Below are positions 1 through 8,620 of a DNA stretch of 64,000 bases, in pieces. The stretch lies in contig CAJODQ010000002.1 in assembly GCA_905233345.1 (NCBI GenBank), forward strand, positions 1 to 64,000. Direction: 5' to 3'. Below the pieces are notes generated by a model. That model saw nothing but the letters and a program-made list of their open reading frames with translations. It did not search any database and was not told the DNA's origin. Numbering within the stretch: the stretch's first letter is position 1; every line of letters starts with the position of its first letter. The stretch is from an uncultured Bacteroidales bacterium (GTDB taxonomy: Bacteria > Bacteroidota > Bacteroidia > Bacteroidales > UBA932). Made by a program: the position numbers and the translations under genes.

Positions 1-439
1 TCGTTCGGCGGGTGTCTCTGGCACCCAGAAACGGGCTATTGTTGTTGTAATGAGTTGAAAATTATACAGTTTCTAAGTTTTTAACGATATATTGATAATT
101 ATATTCCCGGTTAAACTTTAGGCTCTGCATGGGAAGAGCTTGGAGAAAACAATCGGAAAATATTTGAAAACAACTCAATATCAACAAGTTATGACAGCGG
201 ACGCACATTGCGCCAACACTCATTTTTAATCCATTGAAAACCAGATAAATACAACTATTGAGAGCATCAACAATTCCGCAGCATGTAAAAAAGTGCCACA
301 GACATCGCTTTGGGGCCGATTACATTCTTTCAAATGAGAGCATTTTGTTGGGTAGTTACTATCGCTTCACCTGTAACTTTGCATACCCTGAATTTGATCC
401 TTCTCAACATCCATGATGTATTTTGCATCTAATACCTGT
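1..439. other. AT-rich gene-free region upstream of the DUF4249 gene
   Basis: No supportable gene. Base composition is far more AT-rich than the rest of the window. A short inverted repeat GGGTG/CACCC lies at 10-14 and 22-26 and could be the remains of a terminator of a gene lying to the left. Frame 1 is open from base 1 to a TAA at 82-84, but the roughly 27 codons are not recognisable as the end of any protein. The right end carries a candidate promoter for the next gene. Confidence 0.5.
374..381 (+). promoter_or_regulatory. Candidate Bacteroidota -7 element (TAACTTTG)
   Basis: TAACTTTG matches TAnnTTTG, the -7 hexamer-like element used by the primary sigma factor of Bacteroidota. It lies 58 bases before the chosen start of the DUF4249 lipoprotein. 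No well-spaced TTTG -33 element is present; the nearest (344-347) is a few bases too far upstream. Confidence 0.4.
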
Positions 440-1687
440 ATGAAGAGACTTTGCCTGTTCACGCTGTTGGCCGTTGGCTTGTTGCTGGCGGCCACAGGGT
501 GCGTGCAGCCGGTGGAGATCAATCCGCCGGATGAACGGAAGATATTTGTCAAGTGCATCCTGGAGAAAGGTAATGCCTACCAGCAAGTGCTTCTGTTATA
601 CTCCGGCTGCACGGGAGAAGAGCAGTTCGAGCCGGTGACCAATGCGATTGTATCTATCAATGGCTTTAAGTTTGAAAACCTGGGAGAAGGTCTTTACGAA
701 CGGCATCTGGAGCCGAAAGACGGAGAGACCTATACCCTGCAGGTAGACATACCCGGACGCGAAAGTTTGGAAGCAACGACAAAAATGCCAGGATATTTCG
801 CTTTCCAATCGATCATGATTCCTCCCGAGGAGCGAACAAAAGAAATTGGGGTCATCTCGAATACTGTTTCATACTATCCTTATCTTCGAGATTGTTTATG
901 GATGCAAGATATTGTCATGTCTTCCTATGAACAAGTGAAACAGTTAGGGGGGAAGACTTTGAATGCCGAAATGCCAGGGATGTCATTCAGGCTGGACTCG
1001 CTTTCTTGGGGTAACATCTACCCGCTGAGGGCACATCACCATCTCTATATTTTGGGCCGTATGGAAGATTCCACGGGCATCATCGCTCCCATCCGGGAAC
1101 TGGCCACGAACCATCTGCTGGTTGACAAGGTAAATGAGAATGGGCGCAGTTATCAGGTTGCGACCGAACCAGCAATCCCTGATACTGCCATCAAACCCAA
1201 GTATGAACGCATCATCAAAAAATACTATGAAGGATTGGCCCTGCATGATGGCTACCTTCGAATCGACTACCCCGAAAACTATGACAACGGTTTAAGGAAT
1301 ATATATGAGACCAGGACGATTTCATATCATGAAAAACCTTATACAATAGATGTTACACGTTATTTTGTAATTGTCGGTGACTTTGAATACAATTTCTGGG
1401 GGAAAACTGATTTGAAGCAAGCGCATCCCGTCCTATATTTCTGCTCGGTTTCAGAAGAATACGACCGTTATCTTCGCAGCGTACAAGCGGCGCTTGTCAA
1501 TGCAGAAGGAGACCTGCTGTCAACACTCTATGGAGAAGCCAGTGGTTATTCAAATGTTAAGGGTGGCTATGGCATTTTCGGAGCTGTCAGTACCCTACGA
1601 CATGATTGTGACTTGAAATGGGGCTATTATTGGATGGCTGGATATGTTCCCTATTCACCCTACCCCGCCCGACTCCCCGCACTCTAA
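440..1687 (+). CDS. DUF4249 family lipoprotein
   Basis: 415 aa. The chosen ATG (440) opens a lipoprotein signal MKRLCLFTLL...LAATGC with Cys21 as lipidation site; an upstream in-frame ATG at 413 would put nine polar residues before the signal and is less likely. The C-terminal GGYGIFGA motif is typical of DUF4249. These proteins are encoded next to TonB-dependent receptors in Bacteroidota and are thought to be surface or periplasmic partners of the receptor; the ligand is unknown. The stop codon overlaps the start of the receptor gene (TAATG), so the two are translationally coupled. The middle of the gene (about 830-960 and 1280-1420) is AT-richer than neighbours, which hints at a faster-evolving or acquired locus. 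Family assignment is from recalled sequence features, not a search. Confidence 0.8.
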   Translation: MKRLCLFTLLAVGLLLAATGCVQPVEINPPDERKIFVKCILEKGNAYQQVLLLYSGCTGEEQFEPVTNAIVSINGFKFENLGEGLYERHLEPKDGETYTLQVDIPGRESLEATTKMPGYFAFQSIMIPPEERTKEIGVISNTVSYYPYLRDCLWMQDIVMSSYEQVKQLGGKTLNAEMPGMSFRLDSLSWGNIYPLRAHHHLYILGRMEDSTGIIAPIRELATNHLLVDKVNENGRSYQVATEPAIPDTAIKPKYERIIKKYYEGLALHDGYLRIDYPENYDNGLRNIYETRTISYHEKPYTIDVTRYFVIVGDFEYNFWGKTDLKQAHPVLYFCSVSEEYDRYLRSVQAALVNAEGDLLSTLYGEASGYSNVKGGYGIFGAVSTLRHDCDLKWGYYWMAGYVPYSPYPARLPAL

Positions 1688-3804
1688 TGCACTCCTTCTC
1701 CATGAACAAGCATCGTTTTCTGCTCCTGCTATGCATACTTCTGGGCACAAACCTGTTGTCCGCCCAACCCCAGACGACCCTGCGCGACACGCTGCCGGAG
1801 GCAGTGAAGGTCGCAGACCGGGTGCAGCGGGTGCGGGCCGACGGCTACCGCATCGACCCGCTGAAGACGCGGCGGGTGGTGAGCCCGATGGGCGACGGCG
1901 ACGCCATCAAATACATCCAGACACTCCCCGGCGTGGCGATGGGCGGCGAGGGCGGATCGGCCATCTACGTGCGCGGCGGCAACATGGGTTCGAACCTGAT
2001 GACGCTCGACGGAATGCCGCTCTACGGCATCAGCCACCTGCTGGGCTTCACGACCATCTATCCCGGCGAAGTGATCGGGGCGACGGAGTTCCACGCCGGT
2101 GGCTTCAGCTCGGAGGAAGGCAACTTCACAGCCTCGCACATCCGGCTGAAAACGAAGACCGGGGACTTTGCGAAGGTGCACGGAGAGGGTTCGCTGACGC
2201 CTTTCCTGGCTTCCGGGAGCGTGAGCACTCCCATCGTGAAGAACAAGGTATCGTTGATTGCTTCGCTGCGCATTTCGCCGCTCGGGCTCGAATACAAGGC
2301 CCTGCGGAGCACCATCAACCGCTACCAGGATGTGCTGCAGGATTTCGGGGCGACCGTGGGCGACGCGTTTGGGAAAGTGGCCTGGCGGATGAATCCGGAC
2401 AACGAGCTCTCCCTGTCGCTGTTCGGCAGCCTCGACCGCTATCACTTCATCATGAGCGGAAACACGACCGACGGCATGGGCTGGAGCAATGCGCTGGCCA
2501 ATCTCTGCTGGGACACGCGAATCGTACCCGGCCTGGACCAGCTGCACACGACCCTTTCGTACAACCATCATGGGGGAAGACAGGAGCAAGAAACCATCCT
2601 GGACGGCAGCTACAACAAATACCAGCTGCGGAGCACGGTCCAGGAACTGACACTGACCAGCACGGCCACAAAAGCCTGGGGCCGCTGGTCGTCGCAATTC
2701 GGCCTGAAGGTGCGCGGGGCGCGCTTCAACCCCGGCTCGTCCCGGCGTTTCGACGGAAGCTCCCACAAACAGGCAGAGGAATCGCTGCTGGTGGATTCCT
2801 ACATGAACACGGTGCTCACCACACTGCACGGGCAATTGGAGTACGTCGTGCCTGAACGGCTGCTCATCCGGCTGGCGCTGCGCGGCAATGCCTATGCATA
2901 CGGGGTCGGCGGGCAGGGCGGACAGTCGGGCTGGCTGTTCCATCCGGAAGGAAGCCTCACCGCGCGCTTCCACCTGGTTCCCCAGTTCGGACTGGAAGTT
3001 ACGGCCGATGCGCTTACACAATATTATCACACCCTGGAAGGAATTCCGCTCGGCTGGTCGGTCGACATGGTGGTTCCTTCAGATGCGACGAATCCGCCAG
3101 AGCAGGCCCTGCAGGGCTACGGCGGCTTTTTTGGCGGCTTCGGCAACCATACGTTCCGGGCGGGCGCTTTCTACAAGCTGATGCGGAACCTGGTGTATTA
3201 CGGCGACGCGACCCAGTTCTTCAGCTCGGCCCAGGCCGGCTGGCACGAGAACATCAGCGTCGGGGAAGGAACCTCCTATGGCGCGGAGTTTCTCTACGAG
3301 AAAGACGGCGAGGTGCTCTCCTGGCGCATGTCCTACACCTGGTCGAAGACCGACCGGATGTTCCCCGACCTGAATCATGGCCGGCGCTTCCCGGCCAAGT
3401 ACGACCGGCGCCACATTGCCAATGCGTCACTCGACTGGACGATGTTGAGACGGGAAAAAATGGCTTTGGGATTCAATACCCTGTTCACCTACCAGAGCGG
3501 CAGCTGGGAGACCCTGCAGGACGGTTCGCTGCCCGCTTTCTTTATCGGGCAAAAAGAACTGCTCGCACTGCCGATGATTTCGGCGCTCAACAACTATGAA
3601 CTGCCCGCTTACATCCGTTGGGATGCGGCGCTGCATCTGGACATTCAGGGGCGCCATGCAAAGCATGAGATCGGGCTGGGGGTCTACAACCTGCTGAACC
3701 GGCACAATCCGTTCATGCTGCGCTACAACCCCGACACGCATGCATGGAACCTGATCTCGCTGCTCCCCATCCTGCCCAGCATCAGCTGGCATGTGCGCTT
3801 TTAA
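1687..3804 (+). CDS. TonB-dependent outer membrane receptor
   Basis: 705 aa from ATG 1687, which overlaps the TAA of the DUF4249 gene; a second ATG five codons on (1702) directly precedes the signal peptide MNKHRFLLLLCILLG and may be the true start. A plug domain follows (about residues 45-160, with the IKYIQTLPGV and YVRGGNMGSN type segments), then a 22-strand-type barrel ending in aromatic F (SWHVRF), the usual outer-membrane insertion signal. There is no N-terminal carboxypeptidase-like (CarboxypepD_reg) domain, unlike SusC proteins. Role: energy-dependent import of an unidentified ligand, together with the upstream lipoprotein. Its TAA and the stop of convergent tilS share the palindrome TTAA. 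Confidence 0.88.
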   Translation: MHSFSMNKHRFLLLLCILLGTNLLSAQPQTTLRDTLPEAVKVADRVQRVRADGYRIDPLKTRRVVSPMGDGDAIKYIQTLPGVAMGGEGGSAIYVRGGNMGSNLMTLDGMPLYGISHLLGFTTIYPGEVIGATEFHAGGFSSEEGNFTASHIRLKTKTGDFAKVHGEGSLTPFLASGSVSTPIVKNKVSLIASLRISPLGLEYKALRSTINRYQDVLQDFGATVGDAFGKVAWRMNPDNELSLSLFGSLDRYHFIMSGNTTDGMGWSNALANLCWDTRIVPGLDQLHTTLSYNHHGGRQEQETILDGSYNKYQLRSTVQELTLTSTATKAWGRWSSQFGLKVRGARFNPGSSRRFDGSSHKQAEESLLVDSYMNTVLTTLHGQLEYVVPERLLIRLALRGNAYAYGVGGQGGQSGWLFHPEGSLTARFHLVPQFGLEVTADALTQYYHTLEGIPLGWSVDMVVPSDATNPPEQALQGYGGFFGGFGNHTFRAGAFYKLMRNLVYYGDATQFFSSAQAGWHENISVGEGTSYGAEFLYEKDGEVLSWRMSYTWSKTDRMFPDLNHGRRFPAKYDRRHIANASLDWTMLRREKMALGFNTLFTYQSGSWETLQDGSLPAFFIGQKELLALPMISALNNYELPAYIRWDAALHLDIQGRHAKHEIGLGVYNLLNRHNPFMLRYNPDTHAWNLISLLPILPSISWHVRF

Positions 3805-5129
3805 TTGCGTGAAATAGCCGCGACCGTCCGTGTCTGCGGCGTGATTTTGAAACGGTCGTCGATGCGACGGCCGAGGATGGCGACGATGACCTCGTCGCCA
3901 TTTTCATTGCGCGTGGTGACCACCACTTCCCGCTCCTTCTGCGCCACGTCTAGCTTCAGGTCGGTGAAGAAATCGCTCAGGAGTTTGCTGCCGCTATGCA
4001 TCCCGAAGGGGCGGAAGCGGTCGCCGGGTTGAGGAGCTCGCGCTGAGAGCGGCAGCCACACTCGGTCTGCATCGATGAAAAGAACGTCCTCCGGTTTCTG
4101 TTTCGGATCGAAGCCCGGTGTCACGGAGAAGGTCCGCACGTCGAGTCGGGCTGTCAGATTGTCTTGAGAAAGTGGATACACCCGCAGTTCCCGGCGGTCT
4201 TTCACCAGCCGGTGCGTCAGCGACAGGAATTCCCGGCCGCTCTGTGCATCCAGCGCCGCCTCGATCTGCGCCAGCTGGTCCGCATTGAATCCGCAGCCTT
4301 CCAACAACTTATAAAGCCACCAGCCCCGTTGCGCCTTCTGTTGCAGGGCCGGAATGTCGAGATAAAGTACCCCGTCCTGCACCCGGCCGATCTCGCCCCG
4401 TCCCGCCTCGAACACCGCGTCGAGCAGTTGCTCCGCCTCCCGGAACTGCCGCATCTCCCGCCCGAAGGTCTGCAGGAACGAGGGATTGATGGCCGCCAGC
4501 TCGGGGAAAACCCGGTTGCGGATGCGGTTGCGCGCATACGCGACATCCGCGTTGGTCGCGTCGATGCGGAAGGATACCCCTTCCCGCACAGCATAGGCCT
4601 CGATCTCTTTGCGCGAGAAGCCCAGCAGCGGACGGATGAGCCGTACGCCCTCCGCGCCCGGCAGGGGCACATTGTCCCGGATGCCGCAGAGGCCGCGCAA
4701 ACCCGTGCCGCGCAGCAGGTGCAGCAGCAGCGTCTCGGCATTGTCGTCGAGGTTGTGCGCTACGGCCAGGTGCGTGAAACCCTGCTCCCGGCACAGCGCC
4801 GCGAACCAATCGTAACGCAGCTGGCGCGCCGCCATTTCGATGGAGAGTCCGTGCTCCCGGGCATACACCAGTGTGTCGGCCTCCTGCCGGAAAAACGGAA
4901 CCCTGTGCTTCTCGCACCAGTCGCGCACCAGCACCTCGTCGCCGTCGCTGTCGGCCCCGCGCAAATGAAAATTGAAATGCGCCACGGCCAGGGAAGGCCG
5001 CAGCGCACTATGCAGAAAGAGGTCTGCCATCGTCATCGAGTCGATGCCGCCGCTGACGGCCAGCAGCACACGGCCACCGGTCCCATCGGCCCAAAGCCGC
5101 GCCAGGGTGCTGTCGAAGCGCTCCTGCAT
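3801..5129 (-). CDS. tilS: tRNA(Ile)-lysidine synthetase
   Basis: 442 aa. The PP-loop ATP pyrophosphatase motif SGGIDS is at residues 26-31, followed by the HNLDDNAET segment typical of TilS. The enzyme adds lysine to C34 of tRNA-Ile(CAU) so that it reads AUA, and is essential. The C-terminal half (about 300-442) fits the TilS substrate-binding domains, and the length is usual for the family. It is the last gene of the proS-DUF3078-tilS run, starting 6 bases after the DUF3078 stop. The ATG at 5129 places the N-terminus about 25 residues before the P-loop, as in homologues. Confidence 0.93.
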   Translation of the reverse strand: MQERFDSTLARLWADGTGGRVLLAVSGGIDSMTMADLFLHSALRPSLAVAHFNFHLRGADSDGDEVLVRDWCEKHRVPFFRQEADTLVYAREHGLSIEMAARQLRYDWFAALCREQGFTHLAVAHNLDDNAETLLLHLLRGTGLRGLCGIRDNVPLPGAEGVRLIRPLLGFSRKEIEAYAVREGVSFRIDATNADVAYARNRIRNRVFPELAAINPSFLQTFGREMRQFREAEQLLDAVFEAGRGEIGRVQDGVLYLDIPALQQKAQRGWWLYKLLEGCGFNADQLAQIEAALDAQSGREFLSLTHRLVKDRRELRVYPLSQDNLTARLDVRTFSVTPGFDPKQKPEDVLFIDADRVWLPLSARAPQPGDRFRPFGMHSGSKLLSDFFTDLKLDVAQKEREVVVTTRNENGDEVIVAILGRRIDDRFKITPQTRTVAAISRN

Positions 5130-5135
5130 GACCCG

Positions 5136-6056
5136 TTATTTCTTTTTCTTCTCTCCGATCGTATAGGTGAAGCCGATGGAGAAGAGTTCCTTGAACTGGA
5201 TGCCGGCCGCCTGGTATTCGATCTCCTCGCCGTTGGGCAGGATCTTCGTCTTGTTGAGGACCACGTTGTCGTCGTAGATCATGTTGGTGCGGAGCGTCAC
5301 GGAGAAGAACTTCGAGATCTTCGCCTCGGCGTTCACATCCCAGTTGATCTTGATGTTCAGGGGTTTGTTGAGATAATCCGAGAAGAGTACCAGCGTAGTG
5401 CCCACCTTGAAGTTTTCCACCTCGAGCTTGGAGTCGATCTTCAGCTGGGCACCCAGTTCGAAACGGGCAAACTGGTCGAACGCGTTGCCGTAGCGCGAGC
5501 GGAGCTCCGGTTCTTTGACCATCGTGACCTTGCCCGTCAGCGGGGCGAAGTTGATGGAGACATTCTTGGCCGGGGCATAATCGATACCGAAACCCAGCGA
5601 GGTATAGGCCGGTGCCAGGATATTCGACACGATCTCGTCGCCGGAGTAACCGCGGGCAAACTGGGTCCGGAAATTATAGATGACTGAGACATAGATTTTC
5701 TCGGCCGCCTTGTAGCCGAACTTGCTGTCGAGAATCAGCCGGTCGTCACTCTTCTTGTAGCCCGTGTCGAAACTCTCGATGAAGCCGTAGCCGGCCTGCA
5801 GTTCGTTCGACCAGATGAAACGGCCCTTGGTCATGTCGGCGTAAAAATCGGCGAAAGTGTTGAGGGTGAGCTGCCCGGCACCACCGGCCGCCCAGTTGGT
5901 CAGCGAGAGTTGTGAAAAGCCGATGGTCGTGGAAATACCTTTTTTCCATTCCGCCTTCGGCTTCGCGGCGGCCGCCGTATCCGTGGCGGGCGCCGTCCCG
6001 GCGAAGAGGGCAAAGCTTGTCAAAAGGGCACAAGCGGCCAACAGCAGTCTTTTCAT
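5136..6056 (-). CDS. DUF3078 family protein, probably outer-membrane beta-barrel
   Basis: 306 aa from ATG 6056, giving a clean signal peptide MKRLLLAACALLTSFALFA cleaved before GTAPA; longer in-frame starts add an unlikely N-terminus. The mature part opens with the WKKG...GFSQLSLTNWAAGG segment characteristic of DUF3078 and consists of alternating aromatic/polar strands, consistent with an outer-membrane barrel. The C-terminus is lysine-rich (KKKK). Function is unknown. It lies between proS and tilS with gaps of 11 and 6 bases, so it is presumably co-transcribed. The family is restricted to Bacteroidota as far as I know. Confidence 0.8.
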   Translation of the reverse strand: MKRLLLAACALLTSFALFAGTAPATDTAAAAKPKAEWKKGISTTIGFSQLSLTNWAAGGAGQLTLNTFADFYADMTKGRFIWSNELQAGYGFIESFDTGYKKSDDRLILDSKFGYKAAEKIYVSVIYNFRTQFARGYSGDEIVSNILAPAYTSLGFGIDYAPAKNVSINFAPLTGKVTMVKEPELRSRYGNAFDQFARFELGAQLKIDSKLEVENFKVGTTLVLFSDYLNKPLNIKINWDVNAEAKISKFFSVTLRTNMIYDDNVVLNKTKILPNGEEIEYQAAGIQFKELFSIGFTYTIGEKKKK

Positions 6057-6067
6057 GATATCGTTGA

Positions 6068-7558
6068 TTAGTAAGCTCTTGCAAAAATCACGCGGCGGTG
6101 GGAAGGCTTGCCACTGTAGACGCACTTGCCTTCCTCCTCGCACACACAGGAGTCGATGGGGATGCAGCGGATGGTCGCCTTGGTCAGGTCCTTGATCTTC
6201 TCTTCGGTCTCCGGCGTGCCGTCCCAGTGGCAGAGCAGGAAACCGCCCTTCTCGATCTCGGTCTGAAATTCCTCCCAGGTGTCGACCTTGCGGATATTCT
6301 CGTCGCGGAACTTCAGCGCCTTGGCGTACATGTTCTGCTGGATCTCGTCCATCAGCGCGGCGATGTGGTCAGCCAGGCCTTCTTGCGAGATGTTTTCCTT
6401 GGTGGAGGTGTCGCGACGGGCGAGCTCCACGTGGCCGCCTTCCAGGTCGCGCGGGCCGATGACCACACGCACCGGCACGCCCTTGAGCTCCCATTCGGCG
6501 AACTTGAAGCCCGGACGGAGGTTGTCGCGGTCGTCGATCTTCACGCTGAGGCCCTTCGCCTCAAACTCCTTCTTCAATTCGTCCATGCGCGCAAGGATGG
6601 CTTCGCGCTCTTCGTCTTTCTTGTAGATGGGCACCATCACCACCTGGATCGGGGCGAGGGCCGGCGGAAGCACGAGACCGTTGTTGTCGCTGTGGCACAT
6701 GATCAGCGCACCCATCAGGCGCGTCGAGACGCCCCAGGACGTGGCCCACACATATTCGAGCTTGCCTTCCTTGTTGGCGAACTGCACGTCGAAGGCCTTG
6801 GCGAAATTCTGGCCGAGGAAGTGCGAGGTACCGGCCTGCAGGGCCTTGCCGTCCTGCATCATGGCCTCGATGCTGTAGGTGTCGAGAGCACCGGCGAAGC
6901 GCTCTGTCTCGGACTTGTGGCCGATGACCACCGGCATGGCCATGAACTCGCGGGCGAACTTCGCATACACGTTCACCATCTTCTGCGCCTCTGCCACAGC
7001 CTCGTCGTAGGTGGCGTGGGCGGTGTGGCCTTCCTGCCACAGGAACTCGGCGGTCCGGAGGAAGAGGCGGGTACGCATCTCCCAGCGCACCACGTTGGCC
7101 CACTGGTTGCACAGGATCGGCAGGTCGCGCCACGACTTGATCCAGTTCTTGTAGGTGTTCCAGATGATGGTCTCGGAGGTCGGGCGCACGATCAGCTCTT
7201 CTTCGAGCTTCGCGTCGGGATCGACCACCACGCCTTTGCCGTCAGGCGCCACTTTGAGGCGATGGTGCGTCACCACGGCGCACTCCTTGGCGAAGCCTTC
7301 CACATGTTCGGCTTCCCGGCTCAGGAACGATTTGGGGATGAACAGCGGGAAATAGGCGTTCACATGTCCCGTTTCCTTGAACATCTGGTCGAGCTGGCGC
7401 TGCATCTTCTCCCAGATGGCATAACCATAGGGCTTGATGACCATGCAGCCGCGCACGGCAGACTGCTCCGCCAGATCGGCTTTCACTACCAAGTTATTGT
7501 ACCACTGCGAATAATTGTCTTCCCGGTTCGTGACCTCTTTGTTCGATACCTCTGCCAT
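6068..7558 (-). CDS. proS: Prolyl-tRNA synthetase (ProRS type 3, archaeal/eukaryotic-like)
   Basis: 496 aa from ATG 7558. Class II motifs are visible: RPTSETIIW, the motif 2 arginine region [20 protein letters not shown], and motif 3 around [17 protein letters not shown]. There is no bacterial INS editing insertion, and the C-terminus carries the small extra domain (CVCEEEGKC) ending in tyrosine, as in the archaeal/eukaryotic-type enzyme normally used by Bacteroidota. It charges tRNA-Pro. First gene of the minus-strand operon with DUF3078 and tilS. A TATTTTTG -7 element (7639-7646, minus) provides a promoter in the divergent region. Confidence 0.95.
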   Translation of the reverse strand: MAEVSNKEVTNREDNYSQWYNNLVVKADLAEQSAVRGCMVIKPYGYAIWEKMQRQLDQMFKETGHVNAYFPLFIPKSFLSREAEHVEGFAKECAVVTHHRLKVAPDGKGVVVDPDAKLEEELIVRPTSETIIWNTYKNWIKSWRDLPILCNQWANVVRWEMRTRLFLRTAEFLWQEGHTAHATYDEAVAEAQKMVNVYAKFAREFMAMPVVIGHKSETERFAGALDTYSIEAMMQDGKALQAGTSHFLGQNFAKAFDVQFANKEGKLEYVWATSWGVSTRLMGALIMCHSDNNGLVLPPALAPIQVVMVPIYKKDEEREAILARMDELKKEFEAKGLSVKIDDRDNLRPGFKFAEWELKGVPVRVVIGPRDLEGGHVELARRDTSTKENISQEGLADHIAALMDEIQQNMYAKALKFRDENIRKVDTWEEFQTEIEKGGFLLCHWDGTPETEEKIKDLTKATIRCIPIDSCVCEEEGKCVYSGKPSHRRVIFARAY

Positions 7559-7589
7559 TTGATTATTGGTATAAAAATTGATATATTTG
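7558..7589 (+). promoter_or_regulatory. Canonical Bacteroidota promoter of the aromatic-rich lipoprotein gene
   Basis: TTTG at 7558-7561 and TATATTTG at 7582-7589 are separated by 20 bases, matching the -33/-7 consensus. The promoter reads rightward and its -33 element overlaps the proS start codon, so the two divergent genes probably compete for polymerase. The leader before the lipoprotein ATG is about 80 bases. Confidence 0.65.
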
Positions 7590-7673
7590 CATTTACAACT
7601 TTTAAACGCACGCGCGTTGGGCGTGTCGAATAAGGGTACAAAAATACAAAAATTAACCAACACAGGAGGAAAA

Positions 7674-8576
7674 ATGAAAAACAAACGATTCGGATTCTTC
7701 GTAATCCTTGCTTTCGCGGCTCTTGCCAGCTCTTGTGGTACGTCGGCCAACTACAGCGGATCTGCTTATGCCGACGGTATATATTATCGCCCCACCCAAG
7801 AGTCCCGGGCCAAGATGATCGCTGAGAAAGAAGCGCGGGCTTCCCGCAGCCAATACGACCAGTACCTCGCTAGAGACGAGGAAGGTAATCTCTATGTTGT
7901 GACCGAACTGCTGGAAGGTGAGACCTATGCGTCCCGCCTCCACAAATTCGACAGTCCTTGGTACACCAATCCCTACTGGTACGACACTTGGAACTATGCC
8001 TGGTACAATTCCTGGTACGGATATCCTTACTATGGCTATCCCTATTATTATTCCGGCTACTACAGCCCTTACTGGTACAGCTGGCGCAATCCCTGGTACT
8101 GGGGCGCCTTCGGCTATGGCAGCTGGTATGCATGGAACCGTTGGTACGACTATCCTTATTATCACCACTACCATGGCGGTGGCGGTGGCGTAGCCCCCGG
8201 CCCCGGCCCTCGGGATCGCAATGCGGTTTACACCTCTTACAATAGAGCCACGACCAACGGAGCAGTCCGTTCGACCCGTTCCGCCGGCACCAGAAGCAAT
8301 GCCTACACCACCCGCAGGACCAGCTCCGGCGGAACCGTCAGCACCCGCGCCACGACCGGAACTTCTGTCCGCAGCAGCGGCCGCACGACTTCTTCTTCCC
8401 GCCGTTCCACGTACAGCGGCTCCAGCAGCAGTAGCAGCTACGGCACCCGCTCCTCGGGCGGAAGCTACAGCAGCGGCGGCGGCAGCTCCCACTCTTCGGG
8501 TGGCGGCTATAGCGGTGGTGGCTCCACCGGCTCCAGTGGCGGCGGTGGCGGACACAGCAACGGTGGCCGTCGCTAA
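7674..8576 (+). CDS. Tyr/Trp-rich, then Ser/Gly-rich lipoprotein of unknown function
   Basis: 300 aa from ATG 7674, chosen because it has a strong AGGAGG Shine-Dalgarno eight bases upstream (rare in this window) and a lipobox LASSC with Cys21. The mature protein has a short charged region (about 35-85), then about 70 residues dominated by Tyr, Trp, Pro and Gly ([21 protein letters not shown], about 95-165) ending in a HHYHGGGGG stretch, and finally a Ser/Thr/Arg region grading into Ser/Gly repeats to the end. No catalytic fold is apparent. It is probably a surface-exposed, disordered or adhesive coat lipoprotein; that is inference from composition only. It stands alone between proS and the porin gene. 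Confidence 0.8.
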   Translation: MKNKRFGFFVILAFAALASSCGTSANYSGSAYADGIYYRPTQESRAKMIAEKEARASRSQYDQYLARDEEGNLYVVTELLEGETYASRLHKFDSPWYTNPYWYDTWNYAWYNSWYGYPYYGYPYYYSGYYSPYWYSWRNPWYWGAFGYGSWYAWNRWYDYPYYHHYHGGGGGVAPGPGPRDRNAVYTSYNRATTNGAVRSTRSAGTRSNAYTTRRTSSGGTVSTRATTGTSVRSSGRTTSSSRRSTYSGSSSSSSYGTRSSGGSYSSGGGSSHSSGGGYSGGGSTGSSGGGGGHSNGGRR

Positions 8577-8620
8577 GCTCCTTTCCCTGTAGTTTTTACA
8601 ACCCCTTAAATGAAACTGAC

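Noticed and set aside
413..439. Upstream ATG for the DUF4249 gene
   Set aside because: It would add MMYFASNTC ahead of a well-formed lipoprotein signal.
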